A DNA stretch of 64,000 bases from assembly GCF_006864455.1 (NCBI RefSeq), contig NZ_QHLK01000002.1, positions 90,290 to 154,289 of the forward strand. The letters run 5' to 3'. A program made the translations under genes and the position numbers. Source of the DNA: Campylobacter sp. MIT 97-5078. GTDB lineage: Bacteria; Campylobacterota; Campylobacteria; Campylobacterales; Campylobacteraceae. Positions 37,695 through 47,700 of the stretch are shown here, piece after piece (positions within the stretch are counted from its first letter, which is position 1; each line of letters begins with the position of its first letter). The notes beneath the pieces were generated by a model, which saw only the letters and a list, made by a program, of their open reading frames with translations, had not been told where the DNA came from and made no database searches.

Positions 37695-39023
37695 ATGAAA
37701 ATGGTAAATTATCTCGAGCAGATTTTACAAAATGATAATGTTTTTTTAAGCGGTGGAGCTGGCGTTGGCAAGTCTCATCTTGTAAGTGCCTTAAAAAAGG
37801 ATTTAAAACTTAGTGGCAAAAATGTCATCGCACTTGGCTCAACAGCCATTTCGGCCTTTAATATCAGCGGTGTTACTTTACACAGCTTCTTTGCCTTAGG
37901 CGTTTGCAATACCTTAGATGAGCTTTTAAAGCTTGATAAAAAGCAAAAAGAAAAGCTTGTTAAGCTTCAAAAAATCCTTAAAAATCTTGACTTGCTTATC
38001 ATTGATGAAATTTCTATGGTGAGTGCTGAAGTGTTTGAATTGCTTGCTTTTCGCTTAAGAAATAGTCAATTTCAAGGTAAGATTTTAGTTGTAGGGGATT
38101 TTTTGCAGCTTCCTCCTGTGCTTAAAAAAGAGCAAATGAGCGAAAAAAGCCTTTTTGCTGGGGCATATTATGCCTTTTCTTCACTTTCTTGGGCGGATTT
38201 TGCTTTTAAAAATGTCTTTTTAAAGAGTGCAAAACGAACAAATGATCTGCTTTTTTATGAATACCTTTCAAATTTAAGGCAGGGCAGGGTTAATGAGGAG
38301 CTTTTGATTTATTTTGAAAATTTACTGATCACAAAAAAGGAGCTTTCTAAGATAGATGATGATTTTACCTTGCTTTGCTCTACAAATAAAAAAGCCGAGC
38401 TTATCAATAATGAAAAATTAAATAAACTTGAAGGCGAGCTTTTTGAATTTAAGGCTTTAGCTGTAAAAAATGATATAAATTTAGACGAGCTTAGTTTTGA
38501 AAAATGGCAAAAAAGTCTTAATGTGAGTGAAAATTTAAAGCTTAAAGTGGGAGCAAAAATTATATTTTGTATCAATAATTACGAAGCAGGGTATTTTAAC
38601 GGCGAGCAAGGTAAGGTAAGTGCTTTTGTAAATGAACAAGGTAAGGATTTAATCGAGGTTGAAAAGGATAATGGTGAATTAATCTCTCTTGATCGATATA
38701 GCTTTACTCTTGAGGATTTAAGCGATGATAACAAGGTGCTTGCAAGTGTGAGTCAGTTTCCCATTAAACTTGCTTATGCTATTACTATTCATAAGGCTCA
38801 GGGTATGAGTATAGCACGTTTAGTGTGTGATATGGGCTTGATTTTTGAAAATGCACAGCTTTATGTAGCGCTTTCAAGAACAAGCCAGCCACAAAGCTTA
38901 AAGCTTGTGTATGAGGGTAAAGACTTTAAGGCTCATTTTATTAAGGCTTTAAAGCTTGATCAAAATGCCCTTGATTTTTATAAAAAAGCTGATTTTATCG
39001 ATCTTGAAAAGGAAGTTGAATGA
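37695..39023 (+). CDS. PIF1/RecD-like superfamily 1 DNA helicase
   Basis: The 442-residue product has helicase motif I FLSGGAGVGKSHLVSAL (about 18-34), motif II LLIIDEISMVSAEVF (about 100-114), motif III KILVVGDFLQLPPVL, and near the end AYAITIHKAQGMSIARLV (motif V) and YVALSRTSQPQSLKLVY (motif VI). This is the PIF1/RecD2-type set for 5'-3' unwinding, with a UvrD_C2-like end. C. jejuni has, as I recall, a helicase of this kind next to the same periplasmic-protein gene. The second gene starts by ATGA overlap. No SD sequence is visible, and the promoter is almost on the start codon. Confidence 0.88.
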   Translation: MKMVNYLEQILQNDNVFLSGGAGVGKSHLVSALKKDLKLSGKNVIALGSTAISAFNISGVTLHSFFALGVCNTLDELLKLDKKQKEKLVKLQKILKNLDLLIIDEISMVSAEVFELLAFRLRNSQFQGKILVVGDFLQLPPVLKKEQMSEKSLFAGAYYAFSSLSWADFAFKNVFLKSAKRTNDLLFYEYLSNLRQGRVNEELLIYFENLLITKKELSKIDDDFTLLCSTNKKAELINNEKLNKLEGELFEFKALAVKNDINLDELSFEKWQKSLNVSENLKLKVGAKIIFCINNYEAGYFNGEQGKVSAFVNEQGKDLIEVEKDNGELISLDRYSFTLEDLSDDNKVLASVSQFPIKLAYAITIHKAQGMSIARLVCDMGLIFENAQLYVALSRTSQPQSLKLVYEGKDFKAHFIKALKLDQNALDFYKKADFIDLEKEVE

Positions 39024-39661
39024 AAAAGATAATTTTGTTTTTATTACTACCTTTATTTGTGTTAAGCCAAAGTTTAAAAGTAGAAAATTTACGCACCGAA
39101 ATTTATAGCAAGGCAGGCAAAAATACACTTAAAAAGGTGCAAATTAGCCTTGAATTTGAGGGCAAAAATGTGAAGGAAAATGAAAGCAAGATTACTGATG
39201 CGAGCAATATTATCATTTCAAGTTTTTTTTATGAAGACCTTTTTACCGAACTTGGCAAACTAAGATTTAAAGATACTTTGCAAAACTTTATTAATAAAAA
39301 ATACAAGCTCGAGATCGATGGTGTGTATATCTTAGCCTTAAAAGGTATAGAAAAATTTGATATAGAAGAGCTTAAAAGCTTTTTAAAGGATACTGAAGCA
39401 AGCGATGAACAAAAAGAAACCGCAGAAAAAATCATCAAAAAAGATGAAGAAAAAAATACAAGCACTTTTGATCTTAAAGTCCCAGAAATTAAAGCCCTAA
39501 GTGATCCAAGCTCGCTTTTAGTGCCAGATACTGACACGCAAAGTTTAAATGTAGATACCATTGATCCTAAGGCTTTAGAGCTACCAAGCTATGAAGCTTT
39601 ACCAAAAACGCTTCAGCTTAAAGATAAAAATATCAGCCTTGATTCAAATCAAAGTTTTTAA
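39020..39661 (+). CDS. Periplasmic protein with FliL-like domain
   Basis: The 213-residue protein has a signal peptide or anchor (about 1-17, IILFLLLPLFVLS). A domain of about 100 residues follows (about 20-125) with VQISLEFEGKNVKENESKI, DASNIIISSFFYEDLFTELG, KLRFKDTLQNFINKKYK and VYILALKG. The order of a beta-strand, acidic helix, (T/S)ExGK-like turn, helix and closing strand is that of FliL, the stator-associated flagellar protein. The last about 75 residues are acidic and probably unstructured. The match is my reading of the pattern, not a search result. It is coupled to a helicase gene by ATGA overlap, an odd partner. If not FliL-like it is an uncharacterised periplasmic protein. Confidence 0.6.
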   Translation: MKKIILFLLLPLFVLSQSLKVENLRTEIYSKAGKNTLKKVQISLEFEGKNVKENESKITDASNIIISSFFYEDLFTELGKLRFKDTLQNFINKKYKLEIDGVYILALKGIEKFDIEELKSFLKDTEASDEQKETAEKIIKKDEEKNTSTFDLKVPEIKALSDPSSLLVPDTDTQSLNVDTIDPKALELPSYEALPKTLQLKDKNISLDSNQSF

Positions 39662-39808
39662 GTCTTAATGGAAAAGCAAAAAGACTTTGTAGTGTGAAAA
39701 TAAATGCTTTTTGCTTAGTTTTTGTAAGGTTTATTAAAAGAATCAAGCTAAAAAAAAAGTGAATTTTACAGCCAAAATTTTAAAAACAAAAGAAATACAA
39801 ATCCGAAG

Positions 39809-39885
39809 TGGTGTCCTCGGCGAGATTCGAACTCACGACCTCAAAATTAGGAATTTTGCGCTCTATCCTGCTGAGCTACGGGGAC
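39809..39885 (-). tRNA. tRNA-Arg (anticodon CCT)
   Basis: On the minus strand the 77 bases fold as a tRNA. The acceptor is GTCCCCG/CGAGGAC (one C-A mismatch), the D arm GCTCAGCAGGATAGAGC, the anticodon stem CAAAA/TTTTG with loop TTCCTAA, and the T arm GTGAG-TTCGAAT-CTCGC. Discriminator A and an encoded CCA end it. The CCT anticodon reads AGG. It lies 79 bases past fusA on the same strand. Confidence 0.93.
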
Positions 39886-39964
39886 TTTTGGCTTTTAGAG
39901 CTAAAAAACAAAAGTGGTTTGGGATATCCCAGCTTGAAAAACAAGCTAGGATTAAAAGGCTTAT

Positions 39965-42040
39965 TTAGCCATTTCTTTTTTTGATAATCTCTTCAGAGAC
40001 ATTTTTTGGCACTTCATCATAATGATCAAATTCCATACTATAAGTAGCACGTCCTTGGGTTTGAGAACGCAAGTCAGTTGAGTAGCCAAACATTTCAGCT
40101 AGAGGACAAAAGGCTGTGATGATTTTATTACCACCTCTTTCATCCATTGAATTTACCTGTCCGCGTCTTTTGTTTAAATCACCTATAACATCGCCCATAT
40201 ACTCTTCTGGGGTTTCAACTTCAACCTTCATCATAGGTTCAAGTATCACAGCACCTGCTTTTCTAGCTCCTTCTTTAAAGCCCATAGAAGCAGCAAGTTT
40301 AAATGCCATTTCTGAAGAATCTACCTCATGATAGCTTCCATCATACACAGTAACTTTGACATCTTCAACTGGATAGCCAGCTAAAACACCATTTTGCAAG
40401 GCTTCTTGTATGCCCTTATCAACAGCTGGGATATATTCTTTTGGTATCACACCGCCTTTGATGTCATTGACAAATTCATATCCACTGCCCGGTTCTAAAG
40501 GCTCAAGCCTTAAGAATACATGTCCGTATTGTCCGCGTCCGCCTGATTGTTTGGCGTATTTGTATTCTTGTTCTACGCTTTTTCTTATGGTTTCTCTATA
40601 AGCAACTTGAGGTTGTCCTACTTCAGCTTCTACTTTAAACTCACGAAGCATTCTATCTACGATGATTTCAAGGTGAAGCTCGCCCATACCTGAAATGATG
40701 GTTTGTCCGCTTTCTTCATCAGTATTTACCCTAAAACTTGGATCTTCTTGAGCAAGTTTGCTAAGAGCTATAGACATTTTTTCTTGATCAGCCTTAGTTT
40801 TTGGCTCAACAGCTACGCTGATAACTGGGTCTGGAAAGTCCATTTTCTCTAGTATAACCTTGTCTTTTTCACTGGCTAGCGTATCTCCTGTTAGGGTATC
40901 TTTAAGCCCAACTACAGCACCAATCTCGCCTGCATAAAGCACCTTAATTTCTTCTCTTTTGTTTGAGTGCATTTTAAGCAAACGTCCTATTCTTTCTTTT
41001 TTGTCCTTGGTTGAATTATGTGCATAAGAGCCACTTTCTAGGCTTCCTCTATACACACGCACAAAGGTAAGTTGTCCTACAAAAGGATCAGTCATGATTT
41101 TAAAGGCAAGTCCTGCAAATTCGCCATCATCTGTGCTTTTTACTGAAGTTTCACTACCATCTTCATACTCGCCTTTGATATTTGCTACTTCATCAGGAGC
41201 TGGTAAATACGCCACTACAGCATCAAGTAAGGGTTGCACGCCTTTATTTTTAAAGGCTGTTCCACAAAGCATAGGTACAAGACTAAGGCTTAAGCAACCT
41301 GCTTTTATGCCAGCTCTAATTTCTTCCTCGCTTAAATCCTCTCCGCCTAAGTATTTTTCCATAAGTTCATCACTTGTTTCACTGACTGCTTCTATCATCT
41401 TAGTTCGGTATTCTTCAGCCTTTTCTTTAAGCTCGGCTGGAATTTCTTTTTCTACATAATCAGTTGGCTTCGTATCATCTTCCCAAACCAAAGCTTTCAT
41501 AGTAACTAGATCAATCACGCCCTTAAAGTCATCTTCAGCACCAATTGGAATTTGAATAGGCACAGGATTAGCTTTTAGGCGATTTTTTACTTGATCTTCT
41601 ACATTGTAGAAATTTGCACCTATTCTATCCATTTTATTGACAAAAATTATCCTTGGAACGCCATATTTATTGGCTTGTCTCCAAACAGTTTCACTTTGAG
41701 GTTGTACTCCACCAACTGAGCAAAATACTGCCACAGCACCATCTAAAACACGCATAGAACGTTCAACTTCTATGGTAAAATCAACGTGTCCTGGAGTGTC
41801 TATGAGATTGATTTGATAACCACCCCAAAAACAAGTAGTAGCGGCTGAAGTGATGGTGATACCTCTTTCTTTTTCTTGCTCCATCCAGTCCATAGTTGCA
41901 GCTCCATCGTGCACCTCGCCTATTTTATGACTCATTCCAGTAAAGAAAAGTATCCTTTCACTTGTAGTGGTTTTGCCTGCGTCTATGTGAGCGGCTATTC
42001 CTATGTTTCGCACCTTTTTAAGTGGTGTAGATCGCGACAT
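39965..42040 (-). CDS. fusA: Elongation factor G
   Basis: EF-G drives ribosomal translocation and, with RRF, recycling. The 691 residues begin [20 protein letters not shown] with G1 AHIDAGKTT (about 16-24), [11 protein letters not shown] (switch I), DTPGHVDF (G3) and NKMDR (G4). Domains III-V include [13 protein letters not shown] and GGGQYGHV-type [13 protein letters not shown]. It ends the str operon rpsL-rpsG-fusA, 13 bases after rpsG; tuf is not in this window. tRNA-Arg follows. Nothing unusual is seen in the fusidic-acid region. Confidence 0.98.
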   Translation of the reverse strand: MSRSTPLKKVRNIGIAAHIDAGKTTTSERILFFTGMSHKIGEVHDGAATMDWMEQEKERGITITSAATTCFWGGYQINLIDTPGHVDFTIEVERSMRVLDGAVAVFCSVGGVQPQSETVWRQANKYGVPRIIFVNKMDRIGANFYNVEDQVKNRLKANPVPIQIPIGAEDDFKGVIDLVTMKALVWEDDTKPTDYVEKEIPAELKEKAEEYRTKMIEAVSETSDELMEKYLGGEDLSEEEIRAGIKAGCLSLSLVPMLCGTAFKNKGVQPLLDAVVAYLPAPDEVANIKGEYEDGSETSVKSTDDGEFAGLAFKIMTDPFVGQLTFVRVYRGSLESGSYAHNSTKDKKERIGRLLKMHSNKREEIKVLYAGEIGAVVGLKDTLTGDTLASEKDKVILEKMDFPDPVISVAVEPKTKADQEKMSIALSKLAQEDPSFRVNTDEESGQTIISGMGELHLEIIVDRMLREFKVEAEVGQPQVAYRETIRKSVEQEYKYAKQSGGRGQYGHVFLRLEPLEPGSGYEFVNDIKGGVIPKEYIPAVDKGIQEALQNGVLAGYPVEDVKVTVYDGSYHEVDSSEMAFKLAASMGFKEGARKAGAVILEPMMKVEVETPEEYMGDVIGDLNKRRGQVNSMDERGGNKIITAFCPLAEMFGYSTDLRSQTQGRATYSMEFDHYDEVPKNVSEEIIKKRNG

Positions 42041-42053
42041 TTTTTATCCTTTC

Positions 42054-42548
<495 letters not shown>

Positions 42549-42617
42549 TTACTCAAACAAAAGCAAAACAAGGCTTTGTCTGTGTTAGCTACTTTGTCTT
42601 TAAATTCAGCTTTTGCT

Positions 42618-43007
42618 TTAAGACTTTGCAGCACTGGCTTTAGGTTTTTTAGCCCCGTATTTAGAACGAGAAACTGTTCTTTTTGCAACTCCTGCAGTAT
42701 CAAGTGCACCACGCACTATGTGATACTTCACACCCGGTAAGTCTTTAACCCTACCACCACGCACTAACACTATGCTGTGTTCTTGGAGGTTGTGTCCTTC
42801 ACCACCTATGTAAGAGATAACCTCAAAACCACTTGTAAGCCTAACTTTGGCAACTTTTCTTAAAGCTGAGTTTGGTTTTTTAGGCGTTGTTGTATATACC
42901 CTAGTGCAAACTCCTCTTCTTTGCGGACAATTCTTTAACGCTGGAGATTTGGACTTTTCCAAAACTTTTTTGCGTTCTTTACGAACCAATTGATTTATGG
43001 TTGGCAC
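42618..43007 (-). CDS. rpsL: 30S ribosomal protein S12
   Basis: S12 helps set decoding accuracy at the A site. The 129-residue product opens [14 protein letters not shown] and contains [18 protein letters not shown] and [17 protein letters not shown]. Lysines 43 and 88, where changes give streptomycin resistance, are both unaltered. It is the first gene of the str operon. The gene just upstream is the aldehyde dehydrogenase of the fucose locus on the same strand, and the 97-base spacer holds a TATTAT-type -10 sequence, so rpsL should have its own promoter. Confidence 0.97.
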   Translation of the reverse strand: MPTINQLVRKERKKVLEKSKSPALKNCPQRRGVCTRVYTTTPKKPNSALRKVAKVRLTSGFEVISYIGGEGHNLQEHSIVLVRGGRVKDLPGVKYHIVRGALDTAGVAKRTVSRSKYGAKKPKASAAKS

Positions 43008-43104
43008 TTGTAATTCCTTTCATTAAGCTAAAATAAACTTTGGATAATAGCTAAGTTTTGCTTAGAATTAGGTTAAAGCCAAGTTTTTTCTTGGTTTTTT
43101 TGTG

Positions 43105-44544
43105 CTATTCTTTATTTGTATTGTATTCAAGATAAACTACATGAGTAGCAAGGTATTCTTCAAGTCCATGTTTGCCATCAGCCCCACCTATACCGCTTTT
43201 TCTAAAACCTGCATGAAAGCCTTGCATGGCTTCAAAATTTTCTCTATTGATATAGGTTTCACCAAATTTAAGCTCCCTGCTTGCCCTCATGGCATAGTCT
43301 AAATTTTGAGTATATATAGAGCTTGTAAGTCCATATTCACAATCATTTGCCATATCTATAGCCTCGCTTAGATTATCAAATTTTACTATAGGCAAGATAG
43401 GGGCAAAAATTTCTTTTTGCATAATCTCATCTTCGTGTTTTACCCCTGTTAAAACTGTGGCCGGGAAAAAGTATCCGCTTGTATCACTTATCTTACCGCC
43501 GCATTCTATACGTGCTCCTTTTTTAACAGCCCTATCAAGCATGGCTAGAGCATTATCTACTCCTGCTTGATTAACAAGAGGTCCCATGTCAAAATCGCCT
43601 TTCATGGTATTACCAACACTAACCTCACTCATAGCCTTTGTAAATTTATCCACAAACTCATCATACACGTTTTTATGGATATAAGCTCTTTCAGCACAAT
43701 TACACACCTGTCCGTTATTGCAAATCCTACTTGCTTTTATGGCTTTTACAGCGAGATCAATATCAGCATCCTTACACACTATAGCAGGAGCTTTTCCTCC
43801 AAGTTCTAAAGAAACTTTGATGATATTAGAAGCTGCAGCTTGCATAACTTTTACCCCAGCTTCAACGCTTCCTGTAAGGCTTACTAAGCCTATGTTTTCA
43901 TTACTTGAAAGCTCTGTGCCTACTAAGTCTGCCTTACCTGCTATAAGATTAAATACTCCTTTTGGTAAAGAACTTTGTGCTACAAGTTTGGCAAATTCAA
44001 AGGCATTATTTGGGGTTTGACTGCTTGGCTTGATGATAATGGTATTTCCTGTAAGTAAGGCTGGAGCCATTTTTCTTGCGATAAGAAAGAAAGGGAAATT
44101 CCAAGGTAAAATTCCACTCACTACACCAATGGCAGTTTTATATAAATAAATATGCTCATTTGCCCTATCACTTTGTATAATCTCGCCCTCATAACGTCTT
44201 GCCCACTCAGCCATATAATCCATATAATCAGCCGTAAAATCAATCTCAATCCTTGCTAAAGCCTTAGTCTTTCCTTGCTCTTGCATTAATACTTCACTTA
44301 AAAACTGGGCGTTTTTTCTAATAAGCTGGGCAATTTCTCTAAGATAGCCTGCCCTCTCAATAGCCGGCTTTGCCTCCCAAGACTTTTGAGCTTTTTTTGC
44401 TGCTTCAATAGCTCTTTTTGTATCTTCAAGACTAGCACTAGCTACTTCTGAAATAAGCTCTTTTGTAGCTGGATTAAAAACCTTGATAAACTCACCTTTG
44501 TGAGGGATAAATTCCCCATCAATGAAATTTAAATATTGTTTCAT
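43105..44544 (-). CDS. NAD(P)-dependent aldehyde dehydrogenase, probable L-lactaldehyde dehydrogenase
   Basis: The 479-residue product is an intact ALDH: NAD site GVVSGILPWNFPFF and IIIKPSSQTPNNAFEF, catalytic Glu in SLELGGKAPAIV (about 250), catalytic Cys in NNGQVCNCAERAYI (about 285), and the closing EIFAPILPIV and YGLTSSIYTQN. In the L-fucose route it would oxidise L-lactaldehyde, the aldolase product, to L-lactate. It is the last gene of the operon. In C. jejuni NCTC 11168 I recall this gene as two fragments (ald' ald'), whereas here it is one complete frame. AAGGAG lies ahead of the ATG. Confidence 0.92.
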   Translation of the reverse strand: MKQYLNFIDGEFIPHKGEFIKVFNPATKELISEVASASLEDTKRAIEAAKKAQKSWEAKPAIERAGYLREIAQLIRKNAQFLSEVLMQEQGKTKALARIEIDFTADYMDYMAEWARRYEGEIIQSDRANEHIYLYKTAIGVVSGILPWNFPFFLIARKMAPALLTGNTIIIKPSSQTPNNAFEFAKLVAQSSLPKGVFNLIAGKADLVGTELSSNENIGLVSLTGSVEAGVKVMQAAASNIIKVSLELGGKAPAIVCKDADIDLAVKAIKASRICNNGQVCNCAERAYIHKNVYDEFVDKFTKAMSEVSVGNTMKGDFDMGPLVNQAGVDNALAMLDRAVKKGARIECGGKISDTSGYFFPATVLTGVKHEDEIMQKEIFAPILPIVKFDNLSEAIDMANDCEYGLTSSIYTQNLDYAMRASRELKFGETYINRENFEAMQGFHAGFRKSGIGGADGKHGLEEYLATHVVYLEYNTNKE

Positions 44545-44565
44545 TTTTTCTCCTTTAAAATTTGT

Positions 44566-44883
44566 TTAATCTAAATGAAAAACCTCTTCCATATCAAGCC
44601 ATTTTTCTCCGGCTTTGCCTAGTGAAATTTGACAAGGATCAGTAAGCTTCCACCATTGTTGAGTATTGCTATCGTTTGCCATTTTTTGCATATCAGCCTT
44701 AAAATCTTTACCCACATACTCAAAATACGCAAATAAAAATTCCCCAAAAAGATAGATAGAATAATTTTGTATATTACACTGCTTAATCATCTCACAAACT
44801 CCCTTACTAGGCTTTTTGTGCAAGGCTTTATATTCAGCTTCTTTTTCTTTTTTAATCTTAATGATTTGTCCATATCTTTGCAT
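44566..44883 (-). CDS. L-fucose/L-rhamnose mutarotase family protein
   Basis: The 105-residue product matches the RhaM-type mutarotase family in size and pattern: QRYGQIIKIKKEKEAEYKAL at the start, a central NYSIYLFGEFLFAYFEYVG, and the terminal TQQWWKLTDPCQ followed by W..MEEVFHLD. His and Tyr residues at these places catalyse conversion between alpha- and beta-anomers. In this operon it should set the anomeric form of L-fucose for the dehydrogenase. One base separates it from the lactonase gene before it, and 21 bases lie before aldehyde dehydrogenase. Confidence 0.86.
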   Translation of the reverse strand: MQRYGQIIKIKKEKEAEYKALHKKPSKGVCEMIKQCNIQNYSIYLFGEFLFAYFEYVGKDFKADMQKMANDSNTQQWWKLTDPCQISLGKAGEKWLDMEEVFHLD

Positions 44884-44884
44884 A

Positions 44885-45655
44885 TTATTTTCCTTTATAT
44901 ACTCTTAAAGCATTTTTATAAAATAAAGCATCTAAGTCCTCAAAAACCTTGCTTTGCTTAATCAAACAAATCCATTCTTTAGGACTTAGCTTAGCTACTG
45001 GATAATTGCTGCCATAAATCAATCTTTGCTCGCCAAAATGCTTTTTTGCAAGATGAAAGAGCTTAAAGATAAAATCCTTTGGAGTATCTTTGCAAAACTC
45101 ATCTAGGGCTGAAATTTTTACATATACCTTAGAAAAGCTTGCTAAAGCTTTTAAATTTTCTTCATAGATTTTAAGATCATTTAGTCCTAAGCTTCCTAAA
45201 TGATTTAAAACCACTTTAAGTTCAGGATTTTGCTTTAAAAACTCTATGAGTAAAGCCAAATCCTCACTCTTTATACAAGCTTCAAAGGCTAAATCATGCT
45301 CAATAAGCTTTAAAGCTATAGCCTTAAAATCTTCATCAAAAAGCCTTTTAGCCCCATTTTTACTGGTATGCATTACCTCTCTAAAGGCACAAATTTTTTC
45401 TTTACAAACTAGATCAGCCAAACAAAGCTCAAGCTTATAAAGCCTTTGAAGTTCGAGGGCAAATAAAGCTTCCTTAGCCTTATCATCACTATTTACTTCA
45501 ATATACAAGCCACCTAGAAAATGAAAATCTTGATACTCTTTTTGCAAGTCTTTAAATTCAAAGTCCTGCTTTAAACTCTCATCATTTTCAAGCCAAGAAA
45601 TATCAAGCTTATCTAAATTCCAAAGGTGAATATGAGCATCAAATATAGCTTGCAT
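44885..45655 (-). CDS. Amidohydrolase-family lactonase, probable L-fuconolactonase
   Basis: The 256-residue product is an amidohydrolase_2 TIM barrel: IFDAHIHLWN (about 3-12), LGGLYIEVNSDDKA, VVLNHLGSLG with the barrel His, and LIYGSNYPVAKLSP near the end. COG3618 lactonases of this kind open sugar-acid lactones, here L-fucono-lactone to L-fuconate. The last motif has Asn (GSNYP) where many lactonases have Asp (GSDWP). Asn also occurs in the family, so activity is uncertain rather than ruled out. Neighbours are fucP (one base upstream) and the mutarotase (one base downstream). Confidence 0.84.
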   Translation of the reverse strand: MQAIFDAHIHLWNLDKLDISWLENDESLKQDFEFKDLQKEYQDFHFLGGLYIEVNSDDKAKEALFALELQRLYKLELCLADLVCKEKICAFREVMHTSKNGAKRLFDEDFKAIALKLIEHDLAFEACIKSEDLALLIEFLKQNPELKVVLNHLGSLGLNDLKIYEENLKALASFSKVYVKISALDEFCKDTPKDFIFKLFHLAKKHFGEQRLIYGSNYPVAKLSPKEWICLIKQSKVFEDLDALFYKNALRVYKGK

Positions 45656-45656
45656 A

Positions 45657-46901
45657 TCAAGCCCTTATCTTAGAACCAAAAAAGCCATACCAAGCCACAT
45701 ACAAAAACAAAGGTGCAAGACTTAAAAAACCAAGTCCTGTGCCAAAACGATCATTGATTAAACCAACTATAATAGGCATAATCGCTCCTCCTACTATACT
45801 CATGACAAGTAAAGAGCCACCAAGTTTAACTTGATTAAAAGGTAAGTTTTTAGTCGCAACTGCAAAGATAGTTGGAAACGATATAGACATAAAGAAAAAT
45901 AAAGCGATTAAAAGCACTATGCTGATAAAACCAGAACTTAAATACAAGGCTATGCAAATGAAAACATTGATTAAAGAATAAAGCCCTAATATACTCTCAC
46001 CTTTAATTTTTTTCATCAAAGGCGTAGTGAGTATCCTGCCAAGCATAAATGCCACTAAGGCTATAGAGAAAAAATACGCTCCTTGCTCATCTCTTAGGTT
46101 TTGATTGTGTTCGCTGACATAGTTGATGAAAAAAGCTCCTGCTGTTACTTGATTAGCTATATATAAAAATTGAGCTAAAAGCCCTAGATTAAAATGTCTA
46201 TGCTTAAACACTCCTATAGGCTTAGAATCATCTTTTTGCTCATAATCTTTACTCACAGCTGATCCTTCTGGGAACTTATTAAGCCAAAAAGCGATAAAAA
46301 TCAAAATAACTATACTTGCAATACCAACATACACAAGCTGGACATTACCCATATTTGCAAGCAATGCTGCTTCAATCTGTTCAGCACTTGCTCCCTCATC
46401 TTGCTTAGTGATAGATAAAAACAAAACCCCACCTACGATAGGTCCTAAAAACTGCCCCAAGCCATTAAAACTTTGAGCCGCATTGATCCTAAAACTTGCA
46501 TTTTTTTCATCTCCAAGCTTTGTCATGTAAGGATTTGCACTTGTTTCTAAAGAGCCTATGCCACAAGCAAGCACAAAAAAAGCAAATAAAAATAAAGCAA
46601 AGCTTGCTGAATTTGTTGCCGGTATGATGAGTAAGCAACCTATAGCATAAAGTGCTAAGCCAAACATTATACCCACCTTATAAGAAAAGCGACTTGCTAT
46701 ATAGCCAGCTGGTAAAGCGATGATAAAATACGCTCCAAAATAAGCAAGTTGTAAAAAACCGCTTTCATGCTGAGTGATATGAAGATGATTTTGGAAATTT
46801 TTATTCATCACATCAACAAGTCCATAACTTACACCCCATAAGAAAAATAGCGAAGTCACTAAAATGATAGCTATTTTGATATTTTTTGCATTTGCATTCA
46901 T
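45657..46901 (-). CDS. fucP: L-fucose:H+ symporter FucP
   Basis: FucP imports L-fucose with a proton across the inner membrane. The 414 residues form 12 helices of the FHS family: LFFLWGVSYGLVDVMNKNFQ (helix 1, about 18-37), QHESGFLQLAYFGAYFIIALP, ACGIGSLETSANPYMTKLGD (helix 4 signature with ETSANPY), and SFPTIFAVATKNLPFN. In C. jejuni FucP is required for growth on and movement towards fucose. It lies between fucX and the lactonase in a tight operon, with AAGGAG ahead of the ATG. Confidence 0.95.
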   Translation of the reverse strand: MNANAKNIKIAIILVTSLFFLWGVSYGLVDVMNKNFQNHLHITQHESGFLQLAYFGAYFIIALPAGYIASRFSYKVGIMFGLALYAIGCLLIIPATNSASFALFLFAFFVLACGIGSLETSANPYMTKLGDEKNASFRINAAQSFNGLGQFLGPIVGGVLFLSITKQDEGASAEQIEAALLANMGNVQLVYVGIASIVILIFIAFWLNKFPEGSAVSKDYEQKDDSKPIGVFKHRHFNLGLLAQFLYIANQVTAGAFFINYVSEHNQNLRDEQGAYFFSIALVAFMLGRILTTPLMKKIKGESILGLYSLINVFICIALYLSSGFISIVLLIALFFFMSISFPTIFAVATKNLPFNQVKLGGSLLVMSIVGGAIMPIIVGLINDRFGTGLGFLSLAPLFLYVAWYGFFGSKIRA

Positions 46902-46917
46902 ATTTTCTCCTTTTAAT

Positions 46918-47700
46918 TTAATCCCAATTTAAAGCCCTGTCTAAATGCACATAACCTCCATCTACGCTTAAAATTTGTCCTGTGGTGTGTGAAGCAAGTG
47001 GGCTGAGTGTAAAAACTGCTGTATTAGCAATTTCTTCTATAGTCGTAAAGCGACGTCCTAGTGGTATGAAGCTAGCTATTTTTTCATATTGAGCCTTTGG
47101 ATCCTTGAAATTTTGTAGCCATTTTTCATATAAGGGCGTCATTACTTCAGCTGGACATAAAGCATTAATACGCACATTGTCTTTAGCAAAGGCACAAGCC
47201 CATTCCCTAGTAAAGCCCATTTGAGCAGCTTTTGCTGAAGCATAAGCTGAAGTTCTGCCTTGCCCTGTAATACCTGTTTTACTCACTATATTTAAAATAC
47301 TGCCTTGTTCTTTTTTAATATAAGGCAAACACTCTTTTGTCATAGCATAGTAATGAAAAAGATTGTTTTCATAAGACTTAATCAAATCTGTAGTGCTTGT
47401 GTTTTCAATATGTAAATTATCATTTGCACCTGCATTATTTACAAGAGCGTAAATTCCACTATGTTTTGTCGCGACTTTTTCTACAAGCTCTTTAATTTGT
47501 TCATAATTTTTTAAATCAATCTCATAAAATTCATAATTTTTGCATATTTTTTTTAACTCCTCATCATGCTCTTTAGGCATAGATCTTGAAAAAACTACAG
47601 GAATTCCACCTTCTATAGCCCATAATTTAGCAATACCATAACCAATACCCTTGGCACCACCTGTAATAATACAAACTTTATTTTTGATTTTTAAATCCAT
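46918..47700 (-). CDS. fucX: SDR-family L-fucose dehydrogenase (FucX-like)
   Basis: The 260-residue product is a classical short-chain dehydrogenase: TGGAKGIGYGIAKL (cofactor loop, about 13-26), NNAGAN (about 88-93), catalytic Ser in NIVSKTGITGQG, and YASAKAAQMG with the Tyr-x-x-x-Lys pair, then INALCPAEVMTP. In C. jejuni the homologue oxidises L-fucose, and D-arabinose, to the lactone. FucP and the lactonase sit directly downstream, matching this step. Its ATG follows the MFS stop without spacing. Confidence 0.9.
   Translation of the reverse strand: MDLKIKNKVCIITGGAKGIGYGIAKLWAIEGGIPVVFSRSMPKEHDEELKKICKNYEFYEIDLKNYEQIKELVEKVATKHSGIYALVNNAGANDNLHIENTSTTDLIKSYENNLFHYYAMTKECLPYIKKEQGSILNIVSKTGITGQGRTSAYASAKAAQMGFTREWACAFAKDNVRINALCPAEVMTPLYEKWLQNFKDPKAQYEKIASFIPLGRRFTTIEEIANTAVFTLSPLASHTTGQILSVDGGYVHLDRALNWD

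Noticed and set aside
39675..39714. Inverted repeat AGCAAAAAG/CTTTTTGCT after the FliL-like gene
   Set aside because: The 9-bp A/T-rich stem has a loop of more than 20 bases, too weak to call a terminator with confidence.
39759..39968. Open frame across the tRNA-Arg region on the plus strand
   Set aside because: It is the antisense of the tRNA gene and the spacer, with no family resemblance.
43079..43101. Hairpin CCAAG-T6-CTTGG followed by T7 between rpsL and the aldehyde dehydrogenase
   Set aside because: It reads as a terminator only on the plus strand, where no gene precedes it. On the minus strand, where the neighbouring genes lie, no T-run follows the stem.
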